64,000 nt of DNA from Bacillus sp. CH140a_4T (GTDB lineage: Bacteria > Bacillota > Bacilli > Bacillales > Bacillaceae_G): contig NZ_WBPF01000016.1 in assembly GCF_008923725.1 (NCBI RefSeq), positions 372,001 to 436,000 on the forward strand, in the 5' to 3' direction. The notes beneath the pieces are model-generated. The model saw nothing but the letters and a program-made list of their open reading frames with translations, made no database searches and was not told the DNA's origin. A program made the position numbers and the translations under genes. Shown piece by piece: positions 17,228-27,703 of the stretch (position 1 is its first letter; each line of letters starts with the position of its first letter).

Positions 17228-17974
17228 ATGTTATATCTACATGATGTATGGATAAATTGGTTTGAAGGTGAAGAGAATGGGTATAACGTTTGTCATTTTT
17301 ACGAATGGCGAAAAGATGATACGATTGAGCTATTAGATCAAGTGCCATTATTAAAAGTAGATTCCACATTATATCATTACATCGAGGACGAATTGTTAGA
17401 GCTTCCGCAAAAATTGTTGGAAGACGTACATCATAAGGCTTATATTCGTAAAAATCATGAACGTTTGCAGCAAGAGTATTGCTTTGTTGTTACAGATGGA
17501 AAAGGAATTATTGCGATTGACACAATTGGTTACAATGTACCAATTCGAAAAAGTAGACTTATACCGCGCCAAGAGCAGATGGTATATGAGATGGTAGAAA
17601 GCGTACAAGCAGAAAAGTATGAGTTCCAAGTAGAAGAAATAGAAAAAGAACATCATATTTTATCACCATCACCTTTCATTATGAATGGCTTAACTCGTAA
17701 AGAAAGGCAGCTGAAACAATTATTATTTATGGCGTTAGATCAATTACATACAACGAAAAACACAGCAGAAATTCGCTATTGGTTCACAGAGTGGGATCCA
17801 TCAGCATACGGAATGGTTCAACATATGGAATTTGAAGATATTTGGGCAAGACTGTACGATGAAGCGAAAACAGGCTGGTCTGAGAAGCACGAACAATTAT
17901 GCGAGCGTCTCGTAAAAGGACAGCCATTTTTTGAAAAGTTATGGGAAATGGAAAACGAGCAAAAGGTAAATTAA
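17228..17974 (+). CDS. yjbA: YjbA family protein (UPF0736/DUF3603)
   Basis: 248 aa, ATG with GTGAGGGG upstream. Begins [27 protein letters not shown], the conserved start of the UPF0736 family; soluble, acidic, no recognised catalytic motif. Sits before trpS as in B. subtilis but in convergent orientation with it. Function unknown. Confidence 0.85.
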   Translation: MLYLHDVWINWFEGEENGYNVCHFYEWRKDDTIELLDQVPLLKVDSTLYHYIEDELLELPQKLLEDVHHKAYIRKNHERLQQEYCFVVTDGKGIIAIDTIGYNVPIRKSRLIPRQEQMVYEMVESVQAEKYEFQVEEIEKEHHILSPSPFIMNGLTRKERQLKQLLFMALDQLHTTKNTAEIRYWFTEWDPSAYGMVQHMEFEDIWARLYDEAKTGWSEKHEQLCERLVKGQPFFEKLWEMENEQKVN

Positions 17975-18000
17975 AAAAACCGCCGATTGGCGGTTTTTTT
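17975..18000 (+). terminator. Terminator of yjbA
   Basis: AAAAAACCGCC / GGCGGTTTTTTT with a short GATT loop. Confidence 0.9.
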
Positions 18001-18004
18001 AATT

Positions 18005-18252
18005 TGTTATAGCTTAGCTTCGGCGGCAAGAATGTTCGGTGGCTTCGCGCCTTCCTGCGAGGCAAAAGCGCCTCTACGTCAGGAGCTCCATCCCCCTCAC
18101 ATTCTAAGCGAGCCGCTTCCGCTTTATATGAAATCTAGCTCCGGCTCCTAGCCCTTCGCGTCTAAGAACCTTCCCCACGAGAAGGTAAAAAGCACCTTCT
18201 GTGGGAAAGAACCTTAGCCGTCAGGGCTAAACAGTCGCCTCCGCTTTATATG
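18005..18252. repeat. GC-rich structured intergenic repeat, two units
   Basis: A ~250 bp block far richer in G+C than its surroundings. Two units (about 18010-18131 and 18133-18250) each end CCGCTTTATATG. Each is full of nested inverted repeats, for example GAGGC/GCGCCTC, AGAAGGT/ACCTTCT, CCCCAC/GTGGG and TAGCCCT/AGGGCTA, so an RNA copy would fold into a long branched stem. It belongs to the class of bcr-type or Bacillus extragenic repeats; the right end touches the trpS stop codon. Confidence 0.65.
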
Positions 18253-19254
<1,002 letters not shown>

Positions 19255-19291
19255 CTAAATTTGAATGCGTGATGGGGAAGAGAAGGCAAAC

Positions 19292-19535
19292 AAAAAAGCC
19301 CATTCATCCCAAAAAACTATAGGGACGAATGGACCGCGGTACCACCCTAATTATTTCACTACTGTGAAATCTCTCTAATCCATAATAACGTTTGGATATA
19401 ACGCCAAAGCCTACTACTTTCGGTTCGGTTTGGTGCTCAAAAGCCCATTCCATACTGTACAATTACTTGTTCACACCAGCCACAAGCTCTCTGAAATTGC
19501 CTCAATATGTACTCTTCTTTATCATCGCATACATA
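19292..19535 (-). ncRNA. T-box riboswitch leader of trpS
   Basis: On the minus strand the conserved T-box AGGGTGGTACCGCGG occurs at 19348-19331. A terminator (stem CCATTCGTCCC / GGGATGAATGG, then T6) lies at 19332-19292, and the T-box can pair to form the antiterminator. The Stem I segment around 19443-19500 contains TGG triplets (at 19452-19450 and 19447-19445) that can serve as the Trp specifier. The 5' border is approximate. Upstream bases to 19639 show only AT-rich promoter-like sequence. Confidence 0.93.
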
Positions 19536-19639
19536 TAAATTTATTTATTGTTACCTGAGCTCTTTTAATATGAAAGAACTAAAGTTTTATAACAAAATGT
19601 TTTGCTGATTATTATATCATATGGGATAGTGTTTGCAAA

Positions 19640-20020
19640 CTACATCAAAATAGTAAAGCTAATGAGGGTCGAGAACAACCCAAGAACGATACCGGTAATA
19701 CAAATTGGATACGTCCATTTGAATGAATATGTTTTATAAATACGTTCTTTCTTATCGACAGGTTCCTCTACTTCTTCAATTAAAGACTCAATTTTTTTGT
19801 TCGTACCAAATACTCTTTGGAAGGCGTAAATTGTTACATTGAAAAATCCATTTTGAAATATGAATAAAAAACCGCCAACAAGAATAAAAAATAGTGCGAC
19901 ATAAAACGATATATTGACAAAATTCAACAAAAATTGCGATGAAACGAGGAATGCGCCAATACTAGAAGCGATTATCGCTATGAAAATTAGTATACAAGTA
20001 TGAAAAAAAACTTTATTCAA
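19640..20020 (-). CDS. DUF3899 membrane protein, 126 aa
   Basis: The TTG at 20020 lies 6 nt after GGAGGGG and is the likely start; a TTG at 20038 would include the RBS. Three membrane helices (about 10-32, 37-55, 105-125) with a cytosolic loop rich in Glu and Lys. Fits the DUF3899 family; function unknown. Divergent from oppA. Confidence 0.75.
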   Translation of the reverse strand: MNKVFFHTCILIFIAIIASSIGAFLVSSQFLLNFVNISFYVALFFILVGGFLFIFQNGFFNVTIYAFQRVFGTNKKIESLIEEVEEPVDKKERIYKTYSFKWTYPICITGIVLGLFSTLISFTILM

Positions 20021-20221
20021 AATATTCCCCTCCGTCAAAATATTACTAGAATTATTATACTATAAAAGCTATAATATGTACTAGAATTAATTTTTTGAAA
20101 ATTATACGCAATTAAAGGTCTGATTTCAAGATGATAGTAGCAATGTTAACCTATCCCTTTACAAAAAAATAAAAAAATAAACATTTTATTAAAAATTTTA
20201 ACAAAAAAACAAAAAACTATA

Positions 20222-20249
20222 TTCACAATTGTTATATTATATGTATAAT
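20222..20249 (+). promoter_or_regulatory. SigA promoter of the opp operon
   Basis: TTCACA, 16 bp, TATAAT, giving an ~85-nt leader before oppA. The remainder of 20021-20339 is AT-rich with no gene or recognised site. Confidence 0.6.
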
Positions 20250-20339
20250 GAAAATTGTAGAAACTTGGAGATTATTCTTTCAATTCTACTTTTTTACAAG
20301 TGAGGGTACAGGAAGTGCAATTAGGGGAGGCAACACAAC

Positions 20340-21971
20340 ATGAAGAAAAAGATACCGTTATTACTTGCATCGACGCTGACTGTCAGTATGTTAGGAGCTT
20401 GTAGTTACCAAAAAGAGGATAATAAAGCAGGCGCAAAAGAAAAATCCTCAAACAAGCAAGTGTTAAATTTAACTGAGACAGCTGAAATTCCAACTATGGA
20501 TACGACGTTATCAACAGATGCAACATCTTCTAACATCATGAATAACACAATGGAAGGATTGTATCGTCTGGGGAAAGACGATAAACTTGTTCCAGGTGTC
20601 GCTAAATCTTATGAGAAATCAGAGGATGGCAAAAAGTATGTGTTTAAGTTACGTGAAGATGCGAAATGGTCTAATGGTGAACCTGTAACAGCGAAAGACT
20701 TCGTTTATTCTTGGAGAAGAGCTGTAGATTCAAATACGGGTGCCAAGTTTGCTTACATACTATTTGATGTTAAAAATGCGGAGAAAGTTAACAAAAAAGA
20801 ATTGCCAGTTGAAGAACTTGGTGTAAAGGCAATTGATGATCATACACTTGAAGTGGAATTAGATAACCCTGTTCCTTATTTTGTAAGTTTAACAGTCTAT
20901 CCAACTTTGTATCCTTTGAATGAGAAGTTTGTAACAGAACAAGGTGCAAAATTTGGATTAGAATCCAATACGACACTTTATAATGGTCCATTCGTATTAA
21001 ATGAATGGAAGCATGAACAAAGTTTCCAACTGAAGAAGAATCCAACGTATTGGGAAAATAAAGAAGTAAAACTTGAGGAAATAAACTTCAATATTGTTAA
21101 GGATCGTTCAACTGCTATAAATTTATATGAAACGAAAGCAATTGATCGTGTAGTCTTAACATCAGAGTTTGTAGATAAATACAAATCAGATGCTGACTTT
21201 AAAACGATTAAGAGACCATCTACACAATTTATTCGCTTAAATGAAAAGAATAAATTTTTAGCAAATAAAAATATCCGAAAAGCAATTGCAATGTCCTTTG
21301 AACGTGAAAACATCGGGAAAGTGATCTTAAACGATGGTTCAGAAGGAATATATGGTTTTGTTCCGAAAGGCTTAGCAAAAGGTCCGAATGGAAAAGACTT
21401 CCGTGAAGAAAACGGAAAGCTTATAAAAGAGGATATTAAAGAAGCGCAAAAATACTGGGCAGCTGGTAAAAAAGAACTTGGTGTAGACAAGGTAGAGTTA
21501 GAGCTATTAAACTTTGATACTGATGATGCGAAAAAAATCGGAGAGTATTTAAAAGGCCAATTTGAAAAGAACTTACCAGGTTTAACAGTTTCAACAAAAA
21601 TGCAGCCATTTGCACAAAAATTAAAACTTGAAGCAAGTGGAGATTATGCGATGTCGTATGCGGGATGGAGCCCAGACTATATGGACCCAATGTCATTCCT
21701 TGAAATGTATACGACAGGTAATGCGCAAAACAAAGTAAATTATGCAAATGCAGCATATGATGATTTAATTAAAAAAGCGAAAACAGAAGTTGATGTACAA
21801 GCTCGTTGGGATGCGCTATTAAAGGCAGAAAAACAATTGCTTGAAGACGCAGCGATTGCTCCAGTATATCAACCTGGAAAAGCATATTTACAACGCGGTT
21901 CAATTACTGGCCTATTAGAACATAAATATGGCGGGGAATTTAGCTACAAGTGGGTTGAACTCAAAAACTAA
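20340..21971 (+). CDS. oppA: Oligopeptide-binding lipoprotein OppA
   Basis: 543 aa. Lipoprotein signal with lipobox LGAC (Cys21), then the SBP family 5 fold; the signature KFKLREDAKWSNGEPVTAKDFVYSW is split here as KLREDAKWSNGEP and AKDFVYSWRRA. It captures peptides outside the membrane for OppBCDF. In the B. cereus group Opp also imports the PapR signalling peptide, which links this operon to PlcR-type regulators. First gene of oppABCDF. A second OppA lies at 29502. Confidence 0.96.
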   Translation: MKKKIPLLLASTLTVSMLGACSYQKEDNKAGAKEKSSNKQVLNLTETAEIPTMDTTLSTDATSSNIMNNTMEGLYRLGKDDKLVPGVAKSYEKSEDGKKYVFKLREDAKWSNGEPVTAKDFVYSWRRAVDSNTGAKFAYILFDVKNAEKVNKKELPVEELGVKAIDDHTLEVELDNPVPYFVSLTVYPTLYPLNEKFVTEQGAKFGLESNTTLYNGPFVLNEWKHEQSFQLKKNPTYWENKEVKLEEINFNIVKDRSTAINLYETKAIDRVVLTSEFVDKYKSDADFKTIKRPSTQFIRLNEKNKFLANKNIRKAIAMSFERENIGKVILNDGSEGIYGFVPKGLAKGPNGKDFREENGKLIKEDIKEAQKYWAAGKKELGVDKVELELLNFDTDDAKKIGEYLKGQFEKNLPGLTVSTKMQPFAQKLKLEASGDYAMSYAGWSPDYMDPMSFLEMYTTGNAQNKVNYANAAYDDLIKKAKTEVDVQARWDALLKAEKQLLEDAAIAPVYQPGKAYLQRGSITGLLEHKYGGEFSYKWVELKN

Positions 21972-21988
21972 AAATGGTTTCCATCATG

Positions 21989-22027
21989 AATAAGGGTATA
22001 TGCCTATGATGGGCATATGCTCTTATT
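21989..22027 (+). other. Intercistronic hairpin between oppA and oppB
   Basis: AATAAGGGTATATGCC (21989-22004) pairs with GGCATATGCTCTTATT (22012-22027): 16 pairs, two of them G-U, and a 7-nt loop. The T tract is short, so it is better read as a partial terminator or mRNA-stabilising stem that gives more binding protein than permease. Confidence 0.75.
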
Positions 22028-22098
22028 TTAAAAAAATAAAAGTAAGAATATTTCAAACTATCTTATTGCTTTTGAGAAAAACGGGGAGGTGCTTGACT

Positions 22099-23028
22099 AT
22101 GGGACGTTATGTATTAAAACGTTTCGTGTACATGGCTTTGACATTATTTTTAATTACTACACTGACTTTCTTTTTGATGAAATTACTTCCGGGTTCTCCG
22201 CTTAAAAACCAGGAGAAGCTATCACCGGCACAAAAAGAAATCATTCTTGAAAAATATGGCTTAAATGATCCAGTACCAGTTCAATATGCACGTTACTTAG
22301 GTAACTTAGCAAAAGGTGATTTAGGGGTATCATTCCAATATGATAACCGTCCAGTAACAGATATGATTGTGGATCGCATTGGACCATCAGCACAACTTGG
22401 TTTACAGGCGATTATATTAGGAACATTTATCGGTTTAATTTTAGGAATCGTTGCGGCACTTCGTAACAATACGTGGGTCGATTATGGGGCGACAATTATT
22501 TCCGTACTCGGGATGTCGGTACCATCGTTCGTATTTGCCGCATTACTACAATATTTCGTAGGGGTAAAACTTGGATGGTTCCCAGTAGCATTCTGGAAAG
22601 GACCAGAGTTTACCGTAATGCCTACAATCGCTTTATCGATGGCAGTTATCGCAACAATCGCACGTTTTGCTCGTGCAGAGTTAATTGAAGTTATGCAAGC
22701 TGACTACATTTTAACAGCGAAAGCGAAAGGGATTAGCCAAGGCGTTATCATTATCAAACACGCACTTCGTAACGCATTAATTCCGGTAGTAACAATTTTA
22801 GGACCAATGGTTGCAGGTTTAATTACAGGGACATTAGTTATTGAGCAAATATATGCTGTACCAGGACTGGGGGAACAGTTCGTTAAATCTATTACAGTAA
22901 ATGACTATACAGTTATTATGGGAACTACAATTTTCTATAGTGCGATTTTCATCTTAGTTATTTTCATTGTCGATATTTTATACGGAATTATTGATCCTCG
23001 AATTCGTTTAGCGGGAGGGAAAAAATGA
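22099..23028 (+). CDS. oppB: Oligopeptide permease subunit OppB
   Basis: 309 aa from the ATG at 22099 (RBS GGGGAGGTG); the upstream in-frame extension crosses the oppA-oppB hairpin. Six membrane helices; binding-protein-dependent transport signature (about ALRNALIPVVTILGPMVAG). Its stop codon overlaps the oppC start. Confidence 0.95.
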   Translation: MGRYVLKRFVYMALTLFLITTLTFFLMKLLPGSPLKNQEKLSPAQKEIILEKYGLNDPVPVQYARYLGNLAKGDLGVSFQYDNRPVTDMIVDRIGPSAQLGLQAIILGTFIGLILGIVAALRNNTWVDYGATIISVLGMSVPSFVFAALLQYFVGVKLGWFPVAFWKGPEFTVMPTIALSMAVIATIARFARAELIEVMQADYILTAKAKGISQGVIIIKHALRNALIPVVTILGPMVAGLITGTLVIEQIYAVPGLGEQFVKSITVNDYTVIMGTTIFYSAIFILVIFIVDILYGIIDPRIRLAGGKK

Positions 23029-24041
23029 TGAAAGATGTACAAAAATTATCTCCAGATTTATTTCAACAAGCCAATCAAAATAATGTGGATAATGAAGTCA
23101 TTGCCCGTCCAAGCTTAACGTTTTGGCAAGATGTAAGAAGACGTTTGTTCCAACATAAAGGAGCGATGTTCGGTTTCGTTTTATTAGCGCTTATTATATT
23201 ACTAGCAGTTTTAGGACCGATGGTAAGTAAGCATTCTTATAAAGAGCAAGACTTAGGTCGTGCGAAATTACCACCGAAAATTCCTGTTATTGAAAATGTT
23301 CATTGGCTACCATTTGACGGTACAGATCAATATGGTGTTGACCAATATGAAAAACGTGATATTAAAGAGTATTTCTGGTTTGGTACAGATGATCTTGGAC
23401 GCGATTTATGGACAAGAACATGGGAAGGTACGCGTGTATCATTATATATCGCTCTTTTAGCAGCGGCGATTGACTTAGTAATTGGAGTTGCTTATGGAGG
23501 TATTTCAGCGTTCTATGGCGGTAGAGTAGATAATATTATGCAACGTATTATGGAGATTATTAACGGTATTCCATACTTAATCATCGTTATTTTAATGGTA
23601 ATCATTATGGGATCTGGTATATGGTCAATTACACTCGCAATGGCGATTACAGGTTGGATAGGGATGTCGCGTATCGTTCGTGGACAAATCCTGAAATTAA
23701 AAAATCAAGAATACGTATTAGCATCTCGTACATTAGGTGCAACAAATACACAATTAATTGTAAAACACTTAATCCCGAACGTAATGGGACCAATTATCGT
23801 AATGACAATGTTTACAATTCCAACAGCAGTGTTTGGTGAGGCGTTCTTAAGCTTCATCGGTTTAGGTATTCAGCCACCATTCGCATCACTTGGTTCTCTT
23901 GTAAACGATGGTTATAAATCAATTCAAACGTATCCACATATGATGTTCATCCCAGCGGTTGTCATCAGTATGTTAATCTTAGCATTCAATTTAATGGCAG
24001 ACGGATTGCGCGACGCGTTAGATCCAAAAATGCGTAAGTAA
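23025..24041 (+). CDS. oppC: Oligopeptide permease subunit OppC
   Basis: 338 aa (or 337 from the second of two ATGs). One N-terminal membrane helix followed by a large loop and five more helices; family 'EAA' loop around ASRTLGATNTQLIVKHLIPN, which contacts the ATPases. Overlaps oppB by 4 bp. Confidence 0.95.
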   Translation: MMKDVQKLSPDLFQQANQNNVDNEVIARPSLTFWQDVRRRLFQHKGAMFGFVLLALIILLAVLGPMVSKHSYKEQDLGRAKLPPKIPVIENVHWLPFDGTDQYGVDQYEKRDIKEYFWFGTDDLGRDLWTRTWEGTRVSLYIALLAAAIDLVIGVAYGGISAFYGGRVDNIMQRIMEIINGIPYLIIVILMVIIMGSGIWSITLAMAITGWIGMSRIVRGQILKLKNQEYVLASRTLGATNTQLIVKHLIPNVMGPIIVMTMFTIPTAVFGEAFLSFIGLGIQPPFASLGSLVNDGYKSIQTYPHMMFIPAVVISMLILAFNLMADGLRDALDPKMRK

Positions 24042-24059
24042 AAGAGGGGAGAGGCAAAA

Positions 24060-25103
24060 ATGAAAACATTGTTAGAGGTAAAAGATTTACAAGTCTCCTT
24101 TGATACACATGCAGGTGAAGTACAAGCTGTACGCGGCGTTACTTTTGATTTGAAAAAAGGAGAAACATTAGCGATTGTAGGAGAATCTGGTTCTGGGAAA
24201 TCAGTTACTTCTAAAGCGTTAATGGGATTAATTCCGAATCCTCCTGGACGCATTAAAAATGGTGAAATCGTATTTGAAGGTCGTGACTTAACGAAATTAA
24301 CAGAAAAAGAAATGCAACAAGTACGCGGTAAAGATATCGCAATGATTTTCCAAGATCCAATGACATCATTAAACCCAACGATGACAATTGGAAATCAAAT
24401 TATGGAAGGTCTGATTAAACACCAAGGGATGAGTAAAGCAGATGCACGTAAAGTTGCGTTAGAATTAATCGACCTTGTAGGTATTCCAAATCCAGAAGCG
24501 CGCTTAAAACAATATCCTCACCAATTCTCAGGTGGTATGAGACAGCGTGTAGTTATTGCGATGGCGTTAGCTTGTAACCCGAAATTATTAATTGCTGATG
24601 AGCCGACAACAGCGCTAGACGTTACAATTCAGGCCCAAATTTTAGAGCTTATGAAAGACATTCAGCAAAAAACAGAAGCGGCAATCATTTTCATTACGCA
24701 TGACTTAGGTGTAGTGGCAAATGTTGCGGACCGCGTAGCAGTTATGTACGCTGGTAAAGTTGTTGAAATTGGAACGGTTGATGAAATTTTCTACAATCCA
24801 AAACATCCGTACACTTGGGGCTTAATCGCATCGATGCCAAGTTTAGATGGTTCAGAAGAAGAGTTATATGCAATCCCTGGAACGCCTCCAGATTTATTAA
24901 AGCCGCCAAAGGGAGATGCTTTTGCACCACGTAACCCACAGGCACTGAAAATTGATTTTGAAATGGATCCACCTTTATTTAAAGTAAGTGATACACACTA
25001 TGCGGCAACTTGGTTACTTCACGAGCAAGCTCCAGAAGTAAGACCGCCAGCAGTTGTTGAAAAACGCATTCTTCAAATGAAAGCAGGTGAACAACATGAC
25101 TAA
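24060..25103 (+). CDS. oppD: Oligopeptide transport ATPase OppD
   Basis: 347 aa. ABC ATPase with Walker A GESGSGKS, signature FSGGMRQR, Walker [13 protein letters not shown], and the C-terminal oligopeptide/dipeptide domain ([15 protein letters not shown]). Powers peptide import together with OppF. Its end overlaps the oppF ribosome binding site. Confidence 0.96.
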   Translation: MKTLLEVKDLQVSFDTHAGEVQAVRGVTFDLKKGETLAIVGESGSGKSVTSKALMGLIPNPPGRIKNGEIVFEGRDLTKLTEKEMQQVRGKDIAMIFQDPMTSLNPTMTIGNQIMEGLIKHQGMSKADARKVALELIDLVGIPNPEARLKQYPHQFSGGMRQRVVIAMALACNPKLLIADEPTTALDVTIQAQILELMKDIQQKTEAAIIFITHDLGVVANVADRVAVMYAGKVVEIGTVDEIFYNPKHPYTWGLIASMPSLDGSEEELYAIPGTPPDLLKPPKGDAFAPRNPQALKIDFEMDPPLFKVSDTHYAATWLLHEQAPEVRPPAVVEKRILQMKAGEQHD

Positions 25104-26031
25104 ACAACGTGAGAAATTAATTGAAGTAAAAAATGTAAAACAGCACTTCGACGTGAGTGGTGGTGTTGTCAAAGCGGTTAATGATATTTCATTTGATATT
25201 TACCGCGGAGAAACATTTGGTCTTGTAGGAGAATCAGGTTGTGGTAAATCGACAACTGGAAGAACGATTATTCGTTTATATGATGCAACTGCTGGTGAAG
25301 TATTGTTCGATGGTGAAAATGTACATGGTAAAAAATCACGCGCACAACTGAAGAAGTTCAACCGTAAAATGCAAATGATTTTCCAGGATCCATATGCATC
25401 ATTAAATCCTCGTATGACAGTAGGGGATATTATTGCGGAAGGTATTGATATTCACGGACTAGCAAAAGGCAAAAAAGAGCGTATGGACCGTGTTCATGAA
25501 TTATTAAACACAGTTGGTTTAAATAAAGAGCACGCAAACCGTTTCCCTCATGAATTCTCGGGTGGACAACGTCAACGTATCGGTATAGCTCGCGCACTTG
25601 CTGTAGAACCTGAATTTATCATTGCCGATGAGCCAATCTCAGCACTTGACGTATCAATCCAGGCGCAAGTTGTAAATTTACTGAAAAAGTTACAAAAGGA
25701 AAAAGGTTTAACATACTTATTCATTGCCCATGATTTATCAATGGTAAAATACATTAGTGATCGCATCGGCGTAATGTACCGTGGTCAAATCGTTGAGCTA
25801 ACAACAAGTGAAGAGTTATATGCGAATCCAATTCATCCATATACTAAATCACTATTATCAGCAATTCCGCTTCCAGATCCAGATTATGAGCGCAATCGTA
25901 AACGTATCGTATACGATCCATCTCAACATGATTATGGTAGTGAAGCACCAACAATGCGTGAAATTCGCCCAGGACATTTCGTATTATGTTCTGAAGCAGA
26001 GTATAAGAAATATAAAGAGATTTATCAATAA
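25096..26031 (+). CDS. oppF: Oligopeptide transport ATPase OppF
   Basis: 311 aa from the ATG at 25096 (RBS AGGTGA inside the end of oppD; a GTG at 25087 is possible). Walker A GESGCGKS, signature FSGGQRQR, Walker B FIIADEPISALD, and the C-terminal oligopeptide domain (HPYTKSLLSAIPLPDP). Last gene of the operon. Confidence 0.95.
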   Translation: MTKQREKLIEVKNVKQHFDVSGGVVKAVNDISFDIYRGETFGLVGESGCGKSTTGRTIIRLYDATAGEVLFDGENVHGKKSRAQLKKFNRKMQMIFQDPYASLNPRMTVGDIIAEGIDIHGLAKGKKERMDRVHELLNTVGLNKEHANRFPHEFSGGQRQRIGIARALAVEPEFIIADEPISALDVSIQAQVVNLLKKLQKEKGLTYLFIAHDLSMVKYISDRIGVMYRGQIVELTTSEELYANPIHPYTKSLLSAIPLPDPDYERNRKRIVYDPSQHDYGSEAPTMREIRPGHFVLCSEAEYKKYKEIYQ

Positions 26032-26032
26032 T

Positions 26033-26072
26033 AAAAAAAGCCAATCTTCCATAACGGAAGATTGGCTTTTTT
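26033..26072 (+). terminator. Terminator of the opp operon
   Basis: AAAAAAGCCAATCTTCC / GGAAGATTGGCTTTTTTT, a strong hairpin. Confidence 0.95.
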
Positions 26073-26259
26073 TATTGATAGAAGGAATGACAGGCTAGAC
26101 TTGCTTTAAATTAGTTTATCTCAATAGTTGTGATTTAATTTAAACTTATAAAAAAGAATTTTTCATAAGTTTATTTCTATTTTGAGACTAGAAAATAAGT
26201 GTTTTTTAAGTAGGAGAAGCTTATTTTATTATTTTGATTGGTGAAAGAGATAGTACTAA

Positions 26260-26275
26260 TATGTAGGTATACATC
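26260..26275 (+). promoter_or_regulatory. PlcR-box-like site upstream of the matrixin gene
   Basis: TATGTAGGTATACATC fits the PlcR box TATGNAN4TNCATA with one mismatch (last base). A TATAGT at 26307-26312 could be the -10. The site is 105 bp before the start codon. The rest of 26073-26380 contains only an AAACTTAT/ATAAGTTT inverted repeat near 26141-26171. Confidence 0.55.
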
Positions 26276-26380
26276 ATGATGTGTTTTTGAAATAGAAGCG
26301 TTTTTGTATAGTAAACGAAAAGATTTATAGAATCATGAAAGAGAACGAGTATCCATTAAAAATAATGGGGAGGAAGTAAT

Positions 26381-26908
26381 TTGTTGAAAAAAATTATTTC
26401 GATGTTCGTCGCTATTGGGATAGTGTTCATAGTAGGTAGTAGTTTTAATGTGTCACATGCGTATGTAAAGACAGGGTACAAATTATCGACAAAAAACCAA
26501 AGCTTTAAATGGGGTGACCGTTTATCGGGAAGCAGTGTAATAAAGAGTGGTTGGCAGGATGCTATTTCAACTTGGCAAAATAGTGCAGCTAATGCCAAGT
26601 TCTTTTATCACGGATCTTCCGTGCATACATTAAATTCGTGGTATGAATCCTCGTCCACATATTATGGAAGAATGATTGTTCAACTAAATAATAAAATTGT
26701 TACGAAGTTTTCTGGAGACATTAATGCAGGTAATACAAATATCACAAAATCAAATGTCGCTAAAAGTACGGCTGTTCATGAACTAGGACATGCATTAGGA
26801 CTCGATCATAATACAGGGGAATCTATTATGAATAGTGATAGAGATCGTACCAAAATGCACGTTCCTCAAAAAGATGATGTGAATGGTGTAAATGCAATTT
26901 ATAAATGA
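26381..26908 (+). CDS. Secreted matrixin-like zinc metalloprotease
   Basis: 175 aa with TTG start and strong RBS GGGGAGGA. Signal peptide to about residue 27 (VSHA-Y), then a compact catalytic domain with the metzincin motif HELGHALGLDH (His133, His137, His143, Glu134) and a Met-turn (SIMNSD). Length and motif fit a minimal matrixin with no extra domains. It is exported and probably degrades proteins outside the cell. An upstream PlcR-box-like site would place it with the secreted virulence regulon. The next gene follows by 19 bp and may be co-expressed. Confidence 0.85.
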   Translation: MLKKIISMFVAIGIVFIVGSSFNVSHAYVKTGYKLSTKNQSFKWGDRLSGSSVIKSGWQDAISTWQNSAANAKFFYHGSSVHTLNSWYESSSTYYGRMIVQLNNKIVTKFSGDINAGNTNITKSNVAKSTAVHELGHALGLDHNTGESIMNSDRDRTKMHVPQKDDVNGVNAIYK

Positions 26909-26927
26909 AAGTAAGGAGGGATTTATA

Positions 26928-27617
26928 ATGAATAAAAAATTGAAATTCATTTTGTTGGCAGTCCCTTTTGCAATTTTCTTAGGTATAGGGGGATATAGTA
27001 TTTATTTTGGAGAAGTCGAAGATACAACAATTTTAATAACTAAAGATTTTCCATCCACAAGTAGATTAGAAGACATGGTTAAGGAAGCCGATGTAGTTGC
27101 AATAGGCAATTATGATGGCTTTGATTCAACTTGGAATATGGCGCGTAATCCACAAGATATTAGTCAAGAAGATCAGGAGAATTATGTAGAGGGGCATTTA
27201 TACAATTTTAACGTAAAAGAAGTTTTAAAAGGAGATCCCTTACAAGATAGAATGAAAATTAATTATCGATACGCAGAACAAATTGAAATCGATGATTCGA
27301 ATAGTAAGGTTGTAAATGAAGACCCTCTTTATATAAAGCCGGAGATTGGGAAGAAATACATGTTATTTTTGAAAAAAGATGAAAATATGAATCATTACTT
27401 TGGCGCAATTGAACCATTTTCCATAATGTTTGATGAAAATGATATAGCGTATTTACAGTCAAACTTATTACATGTAGACGAAGAGAGATTAAGTGTTAAA
27501 AAGAAACAAGATAACCAAACATATATTTTAAAAAATCAAGTGGATCATACCATATCGGATACGATTTCTAATAAGAATATTGACGAATTGAAGATAGAAA
27601 TTGAAAAGTATAATTAA
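26928..27617 (+). CDS. Membrane-anchored extracellular protein of unknown function
   Basis: 229 aa, RBS AAGGAGGG. One N-terminal membrane helix (about 5-27), then a soluble acidic domain: KEADVVAIGNYDG, NFNVKEVLKGD and GKKYMLFLKKDENMNHYF are the most motif-like parts, a pattern also seen in hypothetical surface proteins of Gram-positives. Tandem to the metalloprotease, so possibly its partner or inhibitor; that is inference from position only. Confidence 0.7.
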   Translation: MNKKLKFILLAVPFAIFLGIGGYSIYFGEVEDTTILITKDFPSTSRLEDMVKEADVVAIGNYDGFDSTWNMARNPQDISQEDQENYVEGHLYNFNVKEVLKGDPLQDRMKINYRYAEQIEIDDSNSKVVNEDPLYIKPEIGKKYMLFLKKDENMNHYFGAIEPFSIMFDENDIAYLQSNLLHVDEERLSVKKKQDNQTYILKNQVDHTISDTISNKNIDELKIEIEKYN

Positions 27618-27654
27618 AAAAAGCTGTTCCAACAATTTGTTGGAACAGCTTTTC
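27616..27654 (+). terminator. Terminator of the protease pair
   Basis: AAAAGCTGTTCCAACAA / TTGTTGGAACAGCTTTT. Confidence 0.9.
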
Positions 27655-27703
27655 TTCAATGCAAATTTCATTTATAAATGACTGCATCTCGATTAAGGGA
27701 TTA

